Source: Chengkuizengella sp. SCS-71B (GTDB lineage: Bacteria; Bacillota; Bacilli; Paenibacillales; KCTC-33759). From it: a stretch of DNA of 64,000 bases. Under the pieces are notes generated by a model. It ran no database searches and was not told the origin of the DNA. It was given only the letters and a program-made list of their open reading frames with translations. The position numbers and the translations under genes were made by a program. Position 1 is the first letter of the stretch. The number at the start of each line of letters is the position of its first letter. Positions 47,459-55,288 of this stretch are shown in pieces. The DNA is taken from NCBI RefSeq assembly GCF_040100845.1, contig NZ_JAZHSH010000001.1, positions 496,001-560,000 on the forward strand, given 5' to 3'.

Positions 47459-47743
47459 TTACTTTCGTCCTATGATCAGCGCTGCTTGCTTTAAAATATC
47501 ATTTTCCATTCGAAGTTGTTTGATTTCTTTTCTAAGTTCTCTTAGCTCTTGTTCCTCAGGGGTTAAATTGTCTTTTTCTTTAAACAATCCCGATGTATCA
47601 CTCTGCACAACCCATTTATCAAGTGCTGATGGTGTTAATTCATACTCTCTAATTATATCTTTACGTGGTTTACCCCTTTTATAAAGCTGCACCATTTGTT
47701 GCTTGAATTCCGGACTAAATGTTCTTCGTTTTCTTTTTGTCAT
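47459..47743 (-). CDS. IS3-family transposase OrfA
   Basis: 94 residues. HTH start KRKRRTFSPEFKQQMVQLY and a C-terminal leucine-zipper-like region (LRELRKEIKQLRMENDILKQ). Binds the terminal repeats. Confidence 0.93.
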   Translation of the reverse strand: MTKRKRRTFSPEFKQQMVQLYKRGKPRKDIIREYELTPSALDKWVVQSDTSGLFKEKDNLTPEEQELRELRKEIKQLRMENDILKQAALIIGRK

Positions 47744-47821
47744 AGTAGATTCTCCTCAATAATATTAGTTGTATTCTACTTGACCTTAATTTTTCTGTCC
47801 AGTTAAGTGTAGCCGATCTAT

Positions 47822-48028
47822 GGTATAATAGCACATTTTCAAACAATCAAGTCACTTGTCTATACCAAATGAAGGGTATGAACATAGTATATATGGCAGA
47901 ACTATTACTACTCATAGAATCCTTCTACGGAAACCTCACTATTTTGTAGTGGGGTTTTAATCTATGAAAAATGTGTACTTACCCTAGGATACACCTCCAA
48001 TCAAAATAGATTTTCCTTTCATAGTATA
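47822..48028 (+). repeat. YjcZ leader repeat 7
   Basis: Full 5' end; hairpin at 47931-47957. The part after it is the second leader type (ATGTGTACTT...ACACCTCCAATCAAAATAGA). -10 CATAGTATA at 48020-48028. Confidence 0.78.
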
Positions 48029-48061
48029 TATTACATCATATTATAGAAAGGAGGGATTTAC

Positions 48062-48241
48062 ATGAGTGCTTATGGAAGACGCTCTAGTAGTGGAGCTACA
48101 ATTGTATTGGTCCTTTTCATTCTTTTAATTATTATTTTATTAGGTGCGGGGCGCCCACACAGTTATGGAAGTTCCGTAGGAAAATTCGGATTCGCTACAT
48201 CTCCAGATACAGTTCAAGGAGTGACCCCATTTATAGGCTAG
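48062..48241 (+). CDS. YjcZ-family small membrane protein 7
   Basis: 59 residues: MSAYGRRSSSGATIVLVLFILL, helix end altered (IIILLGAGRPHSY), then a tail GKFGFATSPDTVQGVTPF. GAAAGGAGGG upstream. More diverged than its neighbours. Confidence 0.83.
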   Translation: MSAYGRRSSSGATIVLVLFILLIIILLGAGRPHSYGSSVGKFGFATSPDTVQGVTPFIG

Positions 48242-48281
48242 TATAGTCTATCAACTGTGACAATTTTTTGAGTATTTTAAT

Positions 48282-48375
48282 TTTGTATTAATTTCATATA
48301 AATATTTGATATCCCCCCACCAGCTACACTATGAGCCAGTGGGGATTTCACTCATTTTCCGTATAATATTCTTTT
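48282..48375 (-). repeat. Inverted copy of the holin-end/terminator block
   Basis: About 95 bases that are the reverse complement of 45776-45870: TTAATTTCAT and AAATATTTGAT, then CCCCACCAGC...GCCAGTGGGG, then TTTCCGTA from the end of the holin gene. A further fragment of the same inverted sequence is at about 48765-48800. Confidence 0.75.
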
Positions 48376-48381
48376 GTTGAT

Positions 48382-48479
48382 AACCTCACTATTTATATAG
48401 TGGGGTTTTAAACTATGAAAAATGTGCGCTTGTATCAGAGCATTAACCCAAGCAGTTTAGATTTTCCTTTCATAGTATA
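48382..48479 (+). repeat. YjcZ leader repeat 8, short
   Basis: Begins at the hairpin (48382-48407), directly after the inverted terminator block; 5' half missing. -10 CATAGTATA 48471-48479. Confidence 0.78.
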
Positions 48480-48507
48480 TTACATCTTAGTGAAAGGAGG
48501 GATTCTA

Positions 48508-48687
48508 ATGAGTGCTTATGGAAGACGCTCTGGTAGTGGAGCAGGAATTGTTCTAGTACTATTCATTCTTTTGGTTATTATATTAATTGCTGCAAGTGGA
48601 CGTTCGGGATATAGTGAAAACCCTTTTAGTGGACCAGAAGGTGAACCCGATTTAGGATTGATAGAAAGGCGTTGTGCCTTATTGTAG
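48508..48687 (+). CDS. YjcZ-family small membrane protein 8
   Basis: 59 residues: MSAYGRRSGSGAGIVLVLFI..., ASGRSGYS, then an acidic/Pro tail (FSGPEGEPDLGLIERRCALL). AAAGGAGGG upstream. Confidence 0.84.
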   Translation: MSAYGRRSGSGAGIVLVLFILLVIILIAASGRSGYSENPFSGPEGEPDLGLIERRCALL

Positions 48688-48921
48688 GTTAATGTCCCCT
48701 GAGGCATTTACACAAGAAGAATGTATTGCAATAGTTGAACCGTTTTGAAGTACTTGCCTTATGTATTAATTTCATAAAATATAAATATTTGATAACCCCT
48801 ATTAGTAATTACATGTATTTTATCAGCCTATGAATAGAATGAGAATAGATAAAGTTATATAGTAACTTCAAAGCCCTGCCAATTTAAAGCAGGGTTTTTA
48901 ATGTTAAGGAGGGTGGATAGA

Positions 48922-49155
48922 TTGGAATTAAATATCATTCAATATTTTTTAACTCAGGGACCCTTTGCGGTCCTTTTTGTTTGGTTACTTATTTATGTGA
49001 TGAGAAATAGCAAAGAAAGAGAGGATAAACTAATTGAGTCACATAAGGAAAGGGAAGGTCAGTTGATTAGTACATTAGAAAAGTTTAGTGAAAAGTACGA
49101 CATGATTATTGATGAATTACGTGAATTGAAAGAAAAAATGTCAGGAAGGAAGTGA
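48922..49155 (+). CDS. BhlA/UviB-type holin-like protein
   Basis: 77 residues from TTG 48922, placed after AAGGAGGGTGG. One N-terminal membrane helix (PFAVLFVWLLIYVMR) and a long charged coiled coil ending LKEKMSGRK, the layout of BhlA bacteriocin/holin proteins. The start region contains GGGACC-CTTTGC-GGTCCTTTTT, which is kept in truncated copies elsewhere. Followed by amidase after 4 bases. Confidence 0.85.
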   Translation: MELNIIQYFLTQGPFAVLFVWLLIYVMRNSKEREDKLIESHKEREGQLISTLEKFSEKYDMIIDELRELKEKMSGRK

Positions 49156-49159
49156 AAGC

Positions 49160-49942
49160 ATGACCTTCAAAATGAAATATCCCATCACGAAGAAATACCT
49201 TACTAAAGGCACAAAAAGACGATCAGGAATCAAGATGCCAAAAGTGGGGTTTATTGTTGCTCACGACACAGGGAATGATGGTTCCACAGCTTTACAAAAT
49301 ATTAAATACTACGAGAATTCAAACAATGTCATGTACGCATCTGCTCATATCTTTGTAGACGACACAGGTATTTATGAGTGCATTCCTTTATTGACTGATA
49401 TACCAGAAAAAGCTTGGCATGTTCTATATCAAAAACCTTTGGATAATCAGATATTTGGTGATGATGCGAATGATATAGCAGCAGGTGTTGAGCTTTGTTA
49501 TTCGTATAAACGAGGCAGTATTAATAATGAAGAAGCTTATAAAAGGTATGTATGGGTAATCGCTTATATCTGTTTTAAGTTTGGACTAGATCCTGTAAAT
49601 TCAATTATTGGACATGATATCCTTGATCCACAACGTAAAACAGATCCACAAAATGCTCTATCAAAAATGGGTAAATCATATGACCAGTTATTACAAGATG
49701 TATTGAAAGAATATTATGATTGTTTACCGGGGGAGGAATTGATTTTGAAGCTAAAAAAATGGCAGATAGAAATGGCTCATCAATCTATTGAGAATTTAAA
49801 TGAGAAAGAATTACTTCATGATGTTGATGAATGGAAAAAGAAAGTAGAGGACAAGCCTGACGAGGTTTTACAGGACATACCTTGGCTTTTCTTTGTTATG
49901 TTAGATCGATTATCAAATAAAACATTGGAAGGTGGAATATAA
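49160..49942 (+). CDS. N-acetylmuramoyl-L-alanine amidase (phage endolysin)
   Basis: 260 residues, intact. Amidase_2 domain with zinc ligands in VAHDTGN and GHDILDPQRKTDPQ. The C-terminal region (about 165-260) is helical and charged, without a recognised wall-binding repeat. Cuts the amide between MurNAc and the stem peptide. Middle gene of the only lysis cassette here whose amidase is complete. Confidence 0.92.
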   Translation: MTFKMKYPITKKYLTKGTKRRSGIKMPKVGFIVAHDTGNDGSTALQNIKYYENSNNVMYASAHIFVDDTGIYECIPLLTDIPEKAWHVLYQKPLDNQIFGDDANDIAAGVELCYSYKRGSINNEEAYKRYVWVIAYICFKFGLDPVNSIIGHDILDPQRKTDPQNALSKMGKSYDQLLQDVLKEYYDCLPGEELILKLKKWQIEMAHQSIENLNEKELLHDVDEWKKKVEDKPDEVLQDIPWLFFVMLDRLSNKTLEGGI

Positions 49943-49943
49943 A

Positions 49944-50184
49944 ATATGAATTTCAAGTTTATGATTTTGCAGTCGTACCTATTATTGTGGCACTCGTGCA
50001 TCTCGCAAAACAATTAGGGTTAGGAGCTAAATTATTACCAGTTTTTTCTCTAGTATTAGGGGTAGCAACTGGTATTTTTTATGTGGCTCCTGGTGATCCA
50101 AAACAAGCCATTTTAGTTGGTATTGTGATGGGGTTAGCAGCTAGTGGGTTGTGGAGTGGTGCAAAGAATATGGTACGGAAATGA
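49944..50184 (+). pseudogene. Holin-like protein that has lost its start codon
   Basis: In-frame homology to the holin at 45558 runs the full length (YDFAVVPIIVALVHLAKQLG...). The codon matching its ATG has become TAT (AAATATGAATTT against AAAATGGATTTT). The first usable start is a GTG at 49987 with no ribosome site, giving 65 residues. Expression is doubtful. Confidence 0.75.
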
Positions 50185-50188
50185 ATAG

Positions 50189-50222
50189 ATCCCCACTGGC
50201 TCATAGTGTAGCTGGTGGGGTT
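50189..50222. terminator. Terminator between holin and Cys-rich gene
   Basis: CCCCAC...GTGGGG hairpin as at 45802. It overlaps the 3' end of the convergent Cys-rich gene. Confidence 0.78.
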
Positions 50223-50743
50223 GCTTTTTTAATCCAATGTGAATTAGCAGCTTTAGAAGAATTATTAATTTGTTGTTGGGTAAGTGGAGTAATCCTTGTT
50301 ATTGCACATGAAGAAAGAAAGTCAGTTTCATTTGGGACAGTAATATTTTTTCCTACAACAATACCTTCACCAACATTTATAATTTCATCAATAGGAAAAT
50401 TACCAACAGAAATAAATTCAATTTCAACAATTTCACCAATCATTGACTTAGCTAAATTTGTAATAGGGTCTTCACAACAAGCGCATTCTCCCTTGTTTTT
50501 CCTTATCGGTTTTATATTTACTGGGATGTTTGGATCAAAGGTTGCAACTGCATTAATTTGACAAATTGGAAAATTACCTCGATTTGTGAATGCTATAAAA
50601 TCTTTTACTTGGTTAATAATAACTCCATCGTCTTCAAATGTCGGAGTTACAATAGCTAAATTATCAATACCCACCAATTGCTCTAAAACACACTGCATCG
50701 GACAGACACAGCAATCACAAATGCTCTCATTAAAATGTCCCAT
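50201..50743 (-). CDS. Cysteine-rich coat-like protein 1
   Basis: 180 residues. N-terminal MGHFNESICDCCVCPMQCVL with five Cys, a second cluster GECACCEDPITNL (about 108-120), and beta-rich sequence between. Ends in SSCAITRI plus a divergent tail. Paralogues: 56904-57443 and 59384-59866. No named family recognised; high Cys content and spacing are reminiscent of CotY/CotZ/ExsY spore-surface proteins, but the sequences are not clearly homologous. Good ribosome site (AAGGAGTAG). Confidence 0.75.
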   Translation of the reverse strand: MGHFNESICDCCVCPMQCVLEQLVGIDNLAIVTPTFEDDGVIINQVKDFIAFTNRGNFPICQINAVATFDPNIPVNIKPIRKNKGECACCEDPITNLAKSMIGEIVEIEFISVGNFPIDEIINVGEGIVVGKNITVPNETDFLSSCAITRITPLTQQQINNSSKAANSHWIKKATPPATL

Positions 50744-50842
50744 AATCTCTACTCCTTATAAATTTATTTGATTAGATATTGTATGGGTTCAAAAGAAGTA
50801 ATATGAGTGGATTAAGTTTGATGATATCGTGGGTGTTTCGTG

Positions 50843-51073
50843 ATGCTTACCGACCTTGAACGAAAGGTATTACGAATTTTGTATAACTTTTCTCATTCAA
50901 AACGTAGAATGCCAACCATTCCTGAACTAGAAATCAAAACAGGTAAAGACGACAAAACAGTCCGTTCAGTATTAAACGGACTTGTTAGAGGTGGGTATAT
51001 AGAATGTCCAGATGGAGATACACAAAATATAAAGATTATATATACTAGGGATTATGATTCACCTTTTAGGTAA
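50843..51073 (+). CDS. Small winged-helix DNA-binding protein
   Basis: About 77 residues (GTG at 50840 or ATG at 50843). LTDLERKVLRILYNFS, MPTIPELEIKTGKDDKTVRSVLNGLVRGGYIEC is a typical winged helix-turn-helix like the LexA or MarR DNA-binding part, with no second domain. Possibly a phage regulator. Confidence 0.72.
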   Translation: MLTDLERKVLRILYNFSHSKRRMPTIPELEIKTGKDDKTVRSVLNGLVRGGYIECPDGDTQNIKIIYTRDYDSPFR

Positions 51074-51108
51074 AAGTAAGGTATAATTTTTTATCAGGGA
51101 GGGTTAAT

Positions 51109-51300
51109 ATGGACAAAATCTTTATAGGTATTTACTTTTATTTTTTACCCTTAGTTGCAATTGTATTTTTTACCAATTGTGTTTCCATAGTAAAGAAAAT
51201 ACATAGAGGGGAAGACACGTCTAATAATACTTTTTGGGGAGCTATATTGTTTTCATTTATAATATCAGGATTGTTCTATGTCAACTTTTTTGTTAATTAA
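51109..51300 (+). CDS. Small two-TM membrane protein
   Basis: 63 residues, two hydrophobic helices (about 5-27 and 43-61) separated by KKIHRGEDTSNN. Strong AGGGAGGG ribosome site. Followed by a terminator. Unrecognised. Confidence 0.7.
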   Translation: MDKIFIGIYFYFLPLVAIVFFTNCVSIVKKIHRGEDTSNNTFWGAILFSFIISGLFYVNFFVN

Positions 51301-51334
51301 TATTGAAAATACCATCTGATTCATCCCAGAACTT

Positions 51335-51369
51335 AAAAACCACTGACCTTAAAAAAGTCGGTGGTTTTT
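51335..51369 (+). terminator. Terminator
   Basis: AAAAACCACTGAC-CTTAAAAAA-GTCGGTGGTTTTT. It can also work on the minus strand, where genes at 51467 and 51600 read toward it. Confidence 0.88.
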
Positions 51370-51466
51370 CTTAGGTTTCACCTTAAATGAAACCATGCCC
51401 ATAAAAAAATTAGTTTTAAACAGTTCTATTATATCAAACGCCTAATATTTTACAAATTATTGCAAT

Positions 51467-51583
51467 CTAACAGCTTAAAGATAATAATTGCTCCATGTTT
51501 CTTTTTATTTTTAGTTTTTTACATTTATTATTGCAAAAGTCTTGTTTCTTATAAAGGTTCTTTTTACAGTATAAACATTTCAT
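51467..51583 (-). CDS. Very small zinc-ribbon-like protein
   Basis: 38 residues: MKCLYCKKNLYKKQDFCNNK then CKKLKIKRN... . Two Cys pairs, CLYC and CNNKC, and many Lys. Preceded by AAAGGGGGAATG. It lies 16 bases downstream of the XRE gene on the same strand. Typical of tiny phage zinc proteins. Confidence 0.65.
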   Translation of the reverse strand: MKCLYCKKNLYKKQDFCNNKCKKLKIKRNMEQLLSLSC

Positions 51584-51599
51584 TATTTCATTCCCCCTT

Positions 51600-51824
51600 T
51601 CATAAATCCCAAAATTGATCTGCTCTAACGGAAGGATCTACTTCTTTTAGAGTTTTAATTATTTTTTGCATTGATTTTCCGCTTGGCATGTAATCACCAT
51701 TACCACATGCCCATGTAATAGTATTTCTTCCTAATTTAGTTTTGTTTATTAACCACTCTTGTTTTATTCCTCTACGGTCAATCCATTTACCTAATGGCGT
51801 TCTTGGTTTTTCTAACCCAAACAT
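51600..51824 (-). CDS. XRE-like helix-turn-helix protein
   Basis: 74 residues; RRGIKQEWLINKTKLGRNTITWACG is a Cro/CI-type HTH. AGGGAG ribosome site. Small single-domain phage repressor or Cro-like regulator, on the opposite strand to the structural genes. Confidence 0.8.
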   Translation of the reverse strand: MFGLEKPRTPLGKWIDRRGIKQEWLINKTKLGRNTITWACGNGDYMPSGKSMQKIIKTLKEVDPSVRADQFWDL

Positions 51825-51934
51825 TTAAATCACTCCCTATCAAACATTATTAACACTTCTTTAAATTTCTAAACATTATTTTTTGAAAAAGTAAGCATAA
51901 TGGACAAGCAACAGCTAAAAAGAATCAACATCAC

Positions 51935-52081
51935 ATGAAAATGTTGGAATGGCTTAATAATCAGAGTAGTAATAAATCATCTTATATACGAGAAATACTT
52001 TTTAATCGAATGGAAGGGAAGGAAAGGGGAGTTATCCATTCAGTTACTAGAAGAAGGACTCCCCTCCCCTACCGCAAATAA
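51935..52081 (+). pseudogene. Ribbon-helix-helix-like fragment
   Basis: 48 residues, MKMLEWLNNQSSNKSSYIRE then ILFNRMEG, the pattern of small phage/plasmid RHH proteins. Homology-like sequence (KHNGQATAKKNQHH) continues upstream in frame without a start codon, so the N-terminus seems lost. The tail after EGKERGV looks frameshifted. Confidence 0.5.
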
Positions 52082-52144
52082 ACTAGATGCTATGATGTCA
52101 TGACATCGAACTTTTCATATGAAAAAAATTGAGGTGATGCCCTA

Positions 52145-52396
52145 ATGGAGGGAAGAAGAAGGCTAGATCGTAAACACAGGTTTCAGCTACGTTTAAAGCA
52201 AGAACTTCATGCCGAAGCTGAAATCATTTGCTTTAAGCATCCAATGAGTTTTAATTTACTTTACACAGAGGCGATTGATTACGCTTTAGGTTCACATGGT
52301 TTTTTAAATTATATCGAAAATAAATATTCAAGAGATAACCGAAAAGGTTATTTCACTTATACTCAAACAGCACATTACAGGGGGAGGAGCTTTTAA
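52145..52396 (+). CDS. Small basic phage protein, unrecognised
   Basis: 83 residues, basic N-terminus (MEGRRRLDRKHRFQLRLKQE), then MSFNLLYTEAIDYALGSHGF. Ribosome site GAGGTGATG. Composition suggests DNA binding (RHH-like). Next gene starts 2 bases downstream. Confidence 0.6.
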   Translation: MEGRRRLDRKHRFQLRLKQELHAEAEIICFKHPMSFNLLYTEAIDYALGSHGFLNYIENKYSRDNRKGYFTYTQTAHYRGRSF

Positions 52397-52397
52397 C

Positions 52398-52702
52398 ATG
52401 GGGTTACTTGATTGGTGGTTTGGAAAGACGACAATGTATATTTTACGGTCACGATGGATCAACGGATAGAAAAGGTTTTAACAACATATGTTGCATTACA
52501 TAATGCTAAAGTAGATGAAGTGGATCATATCAAAGAGGATGATGTTATAGAGGATGCACTCAAATTATACTTGCGTGGCTCTCTCCATATAGATGATGAA
52601 CAGGCTAGAGTCAAAAAACAGAATGCTAAACCAACTTACATAAATGACTATAGAACATCAAGAGGAAGAGCGCAGGCAAGGGAATTTAGAATGGATGAAT
52701 AA
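52398..52702 (+). pseudogene. RHH-like phage protein with N-terminal frameshift
   Basis: ATG at 52398 (GGGGGAGG upstream) gives MGLLDWWFGK, but the conserved body (DDNVYFTVTMDQRIEKVL ... EDDVIEDALKLYLRG ... NDYRTSRGRAQAREF) is in another frame from about 52420. One extra A in GGAAAGACG would join them. Read from GTG 52412 the body is 96 residues. Fragments of the same gene are at 57990-58105 and 58583-58615. Confidence 0.65.
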
Positions 52703-52852
52703 AAGAGAAGTTCTAATAATGATGTCCTCTAGGTGTCCGTTTGGTGTCCGATAAGATTTGGAACTGCTAAAAATTATGTATTGAAAAAATCCATAAACGT
52801 TGATTTTATAAGGTTTTTAATGTTTATTTTTATATATTTTTCTTACTATTAA

Positions 52853-52873
52853 ATGGGCGGTATGATGTAATAA
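52853..52873. repeat. Prophage attachment site (att), copy 2
   Basis: Exact 21-base copy of 41335-41355, here preceded by AT-rich phage sequence and followed by a second integrase gene. It marks the junction of two tandem prophage remnants. Confidence 0.85.
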
Positions 52874-52946
52874 TGGTGAAAAAACCTTAATACATCAATG
52901 TTTTTGAGTTCCCATACACGATCATGTTCATATTTTTGTTCATGTT

Positions 52947-53626
52947 TTAGGTAATAAGATTTATAGAGAGGTCTTTCATTAAGTTACTGAACTTATTGGA
53001 AGCCTCTTTTTTAATGTTCTTTGTCATATGTGCGTATATGTCCATGGTAGTGTTAATATCTGAATGTCCTAATCGTTCTTGTATCTCTTTTATGTGTACG
53101 TTAGCTTCTATTAATAAGGACGTGTGAGTATGTCTAAATGAATGAGGTGTGACCTGTTTTGTATAGATGTTTTATTAAGTAGTCGCTGCATTCTTATTGA
53201 TAAATGCTTAATTGTTTTAGGATAGCCTTCATTTGTTACAAAAATAAAATCATTATCTTTGTAAAAAAGTTTGTTTTCCTTTTTGATTATATCTTGTTCT
53301 TGTTTGTAAAGTTTGAGTAAGTCAATTAAAATGTTATCTATTGTAATGGTTCTGATTGATCCCTCTGTTTTTGGTGTAAGCAATGTATATTTTAACTTGT
53401 TATTTGTAGGATTGTAGTATGTTCTAATAACCCTAAGTGTTTGCTCCTTAAAGTCAATGTCAGACCATTTTAAAGCTACCATTTCCCCGATTCGCAGACC
53501 AGTATAGGCTAACAATGTGAAAGCTAACAAATCCCCCTCTAAACCTTTATTTTTGGAGGTAGTTAAAAATTCTTCTAACTCTTCTTTTTCAAAAAACTTC
53601 TCATTTATTGAACCACCTTTATCCAT
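52947..53626 (-). pseudogene. int: Tyrosine-recombinase phage integrase, frameshifted and N-truncated
   Basis: Same gene as 41429-41977. It extends further at the N-terminal side (MDKGGSINEKFFEKEELEEF, TLLAYTGLRIGEM) but still lacks most of the arm/core-binding part. At about 53157 one T of a five-T run is missing (CTGTTTTGT against CTGTTTTTGT), which shifts out HSFRHTH and the Tyr box. Those remain readable in another frame down to 52947. Confidence 0.88.
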
Positions 53627-53644
53627 CGATATGGGAATGTATTT

Positions 53645-53830
53645 GTGTTAAGTTACAAAACATTAGCTAAATTTACGAGTGATGGTGTTTTAGTCTGGAC
53701 GTATACGCTGAGCTATACAAGTAGAGATTTAAGTATCGGTAAAAGTGGGGAAGTTTATTGTGCAATGCGTTATACATCAACAAATGATCGATTAGTCAAA
53801 ATCGTACAAAGTGTGACCATAACAATATAA
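53645..53830 (+). pseudogene. Phage tail-fibre-like 3' fragment
   Basis: 61 codons with a repeat pattern like beta-propeller tail proteins (LAKFTSDGVLVWTYTLSYTS, IGKSGEVYCAMRYTS). No ribosome site, abrupt beginning next to the broken integrase. Followed 16 bases later by a complete tail-region gene, so it is the end of an upstream tail gene lost by deletion. Confidence 0.65.
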
Positions 53831-53846
53831 AAGGAGAGGTTTTAAT

Positions 53847-54134
53847 ATGTTAGTATTCTATGAGAGAGAAACCACAGAAAGAGGGAAAGTAGGAGTGATT
53901 CATCACCAACCTCATTTACTTCCTGCTAGTAAACGAGCAGAAGGGATAGAGGTAGAATCCATTCCCGAACCGATCAAGGAACAGGGGAAAAGAGGCGTAT
54001 TATATGTAAATCCTCTAACTTCTGAATTATGGTATGAATATGTAGATGTTCCATTAACGACAGGTGAAGAATTAGAGAACCTGAAGGAAACAGTGGAGAT
54101 GATCCTTTTAGATTCATTAGCAGGAGGTGTTTAA
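53847..54134 (+). CDS. Phage tail-region protein, unrecognised
   Basis: 95 residues. GKRGVLYVNPLTSELWYEYV followed by an acidic helix (TGEELENLKETVEMILLD) is typical of the small proteins encoded just before XkdX in Firmicutes phages. AAAGGAGAGG upstream. Confidence 0.7.
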   Translation: MLVFYERETTERGKVGVIHHQPHLLPASKRAEGIEVESIPEPIKEQGKRGVLYVNPLTSELWYEYVDVPLTTGEELENLKETVEMILLDSLAGGV

Positions 54135-54136
54135 AG

Positions 54137-54253
54137 ATGTTTCAAACACTAAAAAGATTATATGATGCTGGACGATTAAATGAGACAGGATTACAAAATG
54201 CAGTGGATAAAGGATGGATAACACAAGCTCAGTTTAATTTGATCAAAGGATAA
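54137..54253 (+). CDS. XkdX-family phage protein
   Basis: 38 residues: MFQTLKRLYDAGRLNETGLQ, then a helix ending WITQAQFNLIKG. XkdX proteins lie between tail fibre and lysis genes in PBSX-like phages. Start 2 bases after the preceding stop. Its last 33 bases also survive at 41987-42019. Confidence 0.82.
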   Translation: MFQTLKRLYDAGRLNETGLQNAVDKGWITQAQFNLIKG

Positions 54254-54259
54254 TGATAA

Positions 54260-54290
54260 GGACCAATTCAATATATTGGTTCTTTTTTAA
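54260..54290 (+). terminator. Terminator after xkdX
   Basis: GGACCAAT-TCAATAT-ATTGGTTC followed by TTTTTT, as at 42032. Confidence 0.85.
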
Positions 54291-54304
54291 TTATAGTAGA
54301 CACT

Positions 54305-54500
54305 GATATAATAGCACATTTTCAAACAAGCAAGTCATTTGTCTATACCAAATGAAGCATTTAAACATATAATATATTGTCTATCCACTTTTAAGTTTAC
54401 GGAAACCTCACTATTTATATAGTGGGGTTTTAAACTATGAAAAATGTGTACTTGTATCAGAGCATTAACCCAAGCAGTTTAGATTTCTGTACATAGTATA
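54305..54500 (+). repeat. YjcZ leader repeat 9
   Basis: GATATAATAGCACATTTTCA start; hairpin 54403-54430; -10 CATAGTATA 54492-54500. The central part is shortened. Confidence 0.78.
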
Positions 54501-54530
54501 TATTACATCATTTAGAGAGGAGGGATTAAC

Positions 54531-54701
54531 ATGAGTGATTATGGAAGACGTTCTGGTAGTGGAGCTGCAATTGTATTAGTACTGTTCATTCTTTTAGTTA
54601 TTATTTTAATTGCAGCAAATGGGCGTTCTGGATATACTACAGCACCTATGGTAACGGAATTTGTATATCGTAATCCAGATTTTCCTATAGGGCAAATATA
54701 A
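54531..54701 (+). CDS. YjcZ-family small membrane protein 9
   Basis: 56 residues: MSDYGRRSGSGAAIVLVLFI..., AANGRSGY, tail TTAPMVTEFVYRNPDFP. GAGAGGAGGG upstream. First YjcZ gene of the second prophage remnant, directly after XkdX. Confidence 0.85.
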   Translation: MSDYGRRSGSGAAIVLVLFILLVIILIAANGRSGYTTAPMVTEFVYRNPDFPIGQI

Positions 54702-54838
54702 ATATTGAATAGTCCTTATCAGTATTACAATCCAAGTATTTTATCAACCTATAAATAGGATATGAATAGATAAAGTTATACAGTCAAATCCCTGCCTATT
54801 TAAAGCAAGGTTCTTTCATGTTAAGGAGGGTGTACAGA

Positions 54839-54910
54839 TTGGAATTAAATATCATTCAATATTTTTTAACTCAGGGACCCTTTGCGGTCCTTTTTAGTTT
54901 GAGATGGTAA
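54839..54910 (+). pseudogene. BhlA-type holin, truncated start 3
   Basis: 23 residues: MELNIIQYFLTQGPFAVLF then SLRW and stop, with a kept AAGGAGGGTG site. Ends just after the GGGACC/GGTCC hairpin and T-run, as in truncated copy 2. Confidence 0.75.
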
Positions 54911-55022
54911 AATAGCACATTTTCAAAATGAGCAAGTCACTTTTGGGATTTTAATCTATGAAAAATGTGCGCTTGTATCAGAACATTATCCCAAGCAGTT
55001 TAGATTTTCCTTTCATAGTATA
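54906..55022 (+). repeat. YjcZ leader repeat 10, hairpin deleted
   Basis: GGTAAAATAGCACATTTTCA, then a direct jump from GCAAGTCACTT to TTGGGATTTTAATCTATG, removing about 100 bases including the hairpin. -10 CATAGTATA at 55014-55022 remains. Confidence 0.76.
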
Positions 55023-55052
55023 TATTACATCATTTAGAGAGGAGAGATTAAC

Positions 55053-55229
55053 ATGAGTGGACATAGTTCTGCTACTGGAGCAGCTATTATTCTGGTATTA
55101 TTTATACTCTTAGTTATCATTTTGGCTACTAGTTATGATCGTTATACTTGCCCACGAGCACTTGGACTTCAGTGTCCAGATAATATTAGAGTTATTAATG
55201 AGCCCGACTTACCACATCTTTTGATTTGA
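55053..55229 (+). CDS. YjcZ-family small membrane protein 10
   Basis: 58 residues: MSGHSSATGAAIILVLFILLVII, altered helix end (LATSYDRY), Cys-containing tail (TCPRALGLQCPDNI...). GAGAGGAGAG site. Resembles copy 1 at the N-terminus. Followed by hairpin AGAACC...GGTTCT with ATTTTT (55242-55270). Confidence 0.83.
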   Translation: MSGHSSATGAAIILVLFILLVIILATSYDRYTCPRALGLQCPDNIRVINEPDLPHLLI

Positions 55230-55241
55230 AAAAGGATAAAG

Positions 55242-55270
55242 TTTAGAACCACACACAGTGTTGGTTCTAT
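55242..55270 (+). terminator. Terminator-like hairpin
   Basis: AGAACC-ACACACAGTGT-TGGTTCT followed by ATTTTT. The loop side resembles an XkdX end (EP.TV), so it may be a decayed gene end. Confidence 0.65.
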
Positions 55271-55288
55271 TTTTATGTATGGACTTGG

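Larger units (their letters stand above)
46610..47814 (-). mobile_element. IS3-family insertion sequence, apparently complete
   Basis: About 1.2 kb with OrfA and OrfB on the minus strand. Imperfect terminal inverted repeats: left AACACAAAACTAGACA...TAAGGT, right (inverse) TACACTTAACTGGACA...TAAGGT. A possible 3-base target duplication GAT flanks it (46607-46609, 47815-47817). Inserted between two YjcZ cassettes, right before a leader. Confidence 0.85.

Noticed and set aside
46623..47743. Transposase as part of the prophage
   Set aside because: It has its own inverted ends and candidate target duplication and matches IS3 elements, so it is a later insertion.
51347..51369. Another IS end (TGACCTTAAAAAAGTC)
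   Set aside because: The similarity to the IS end is limited to the A-rich loop; the sequence is a perfect terminator hairpin.
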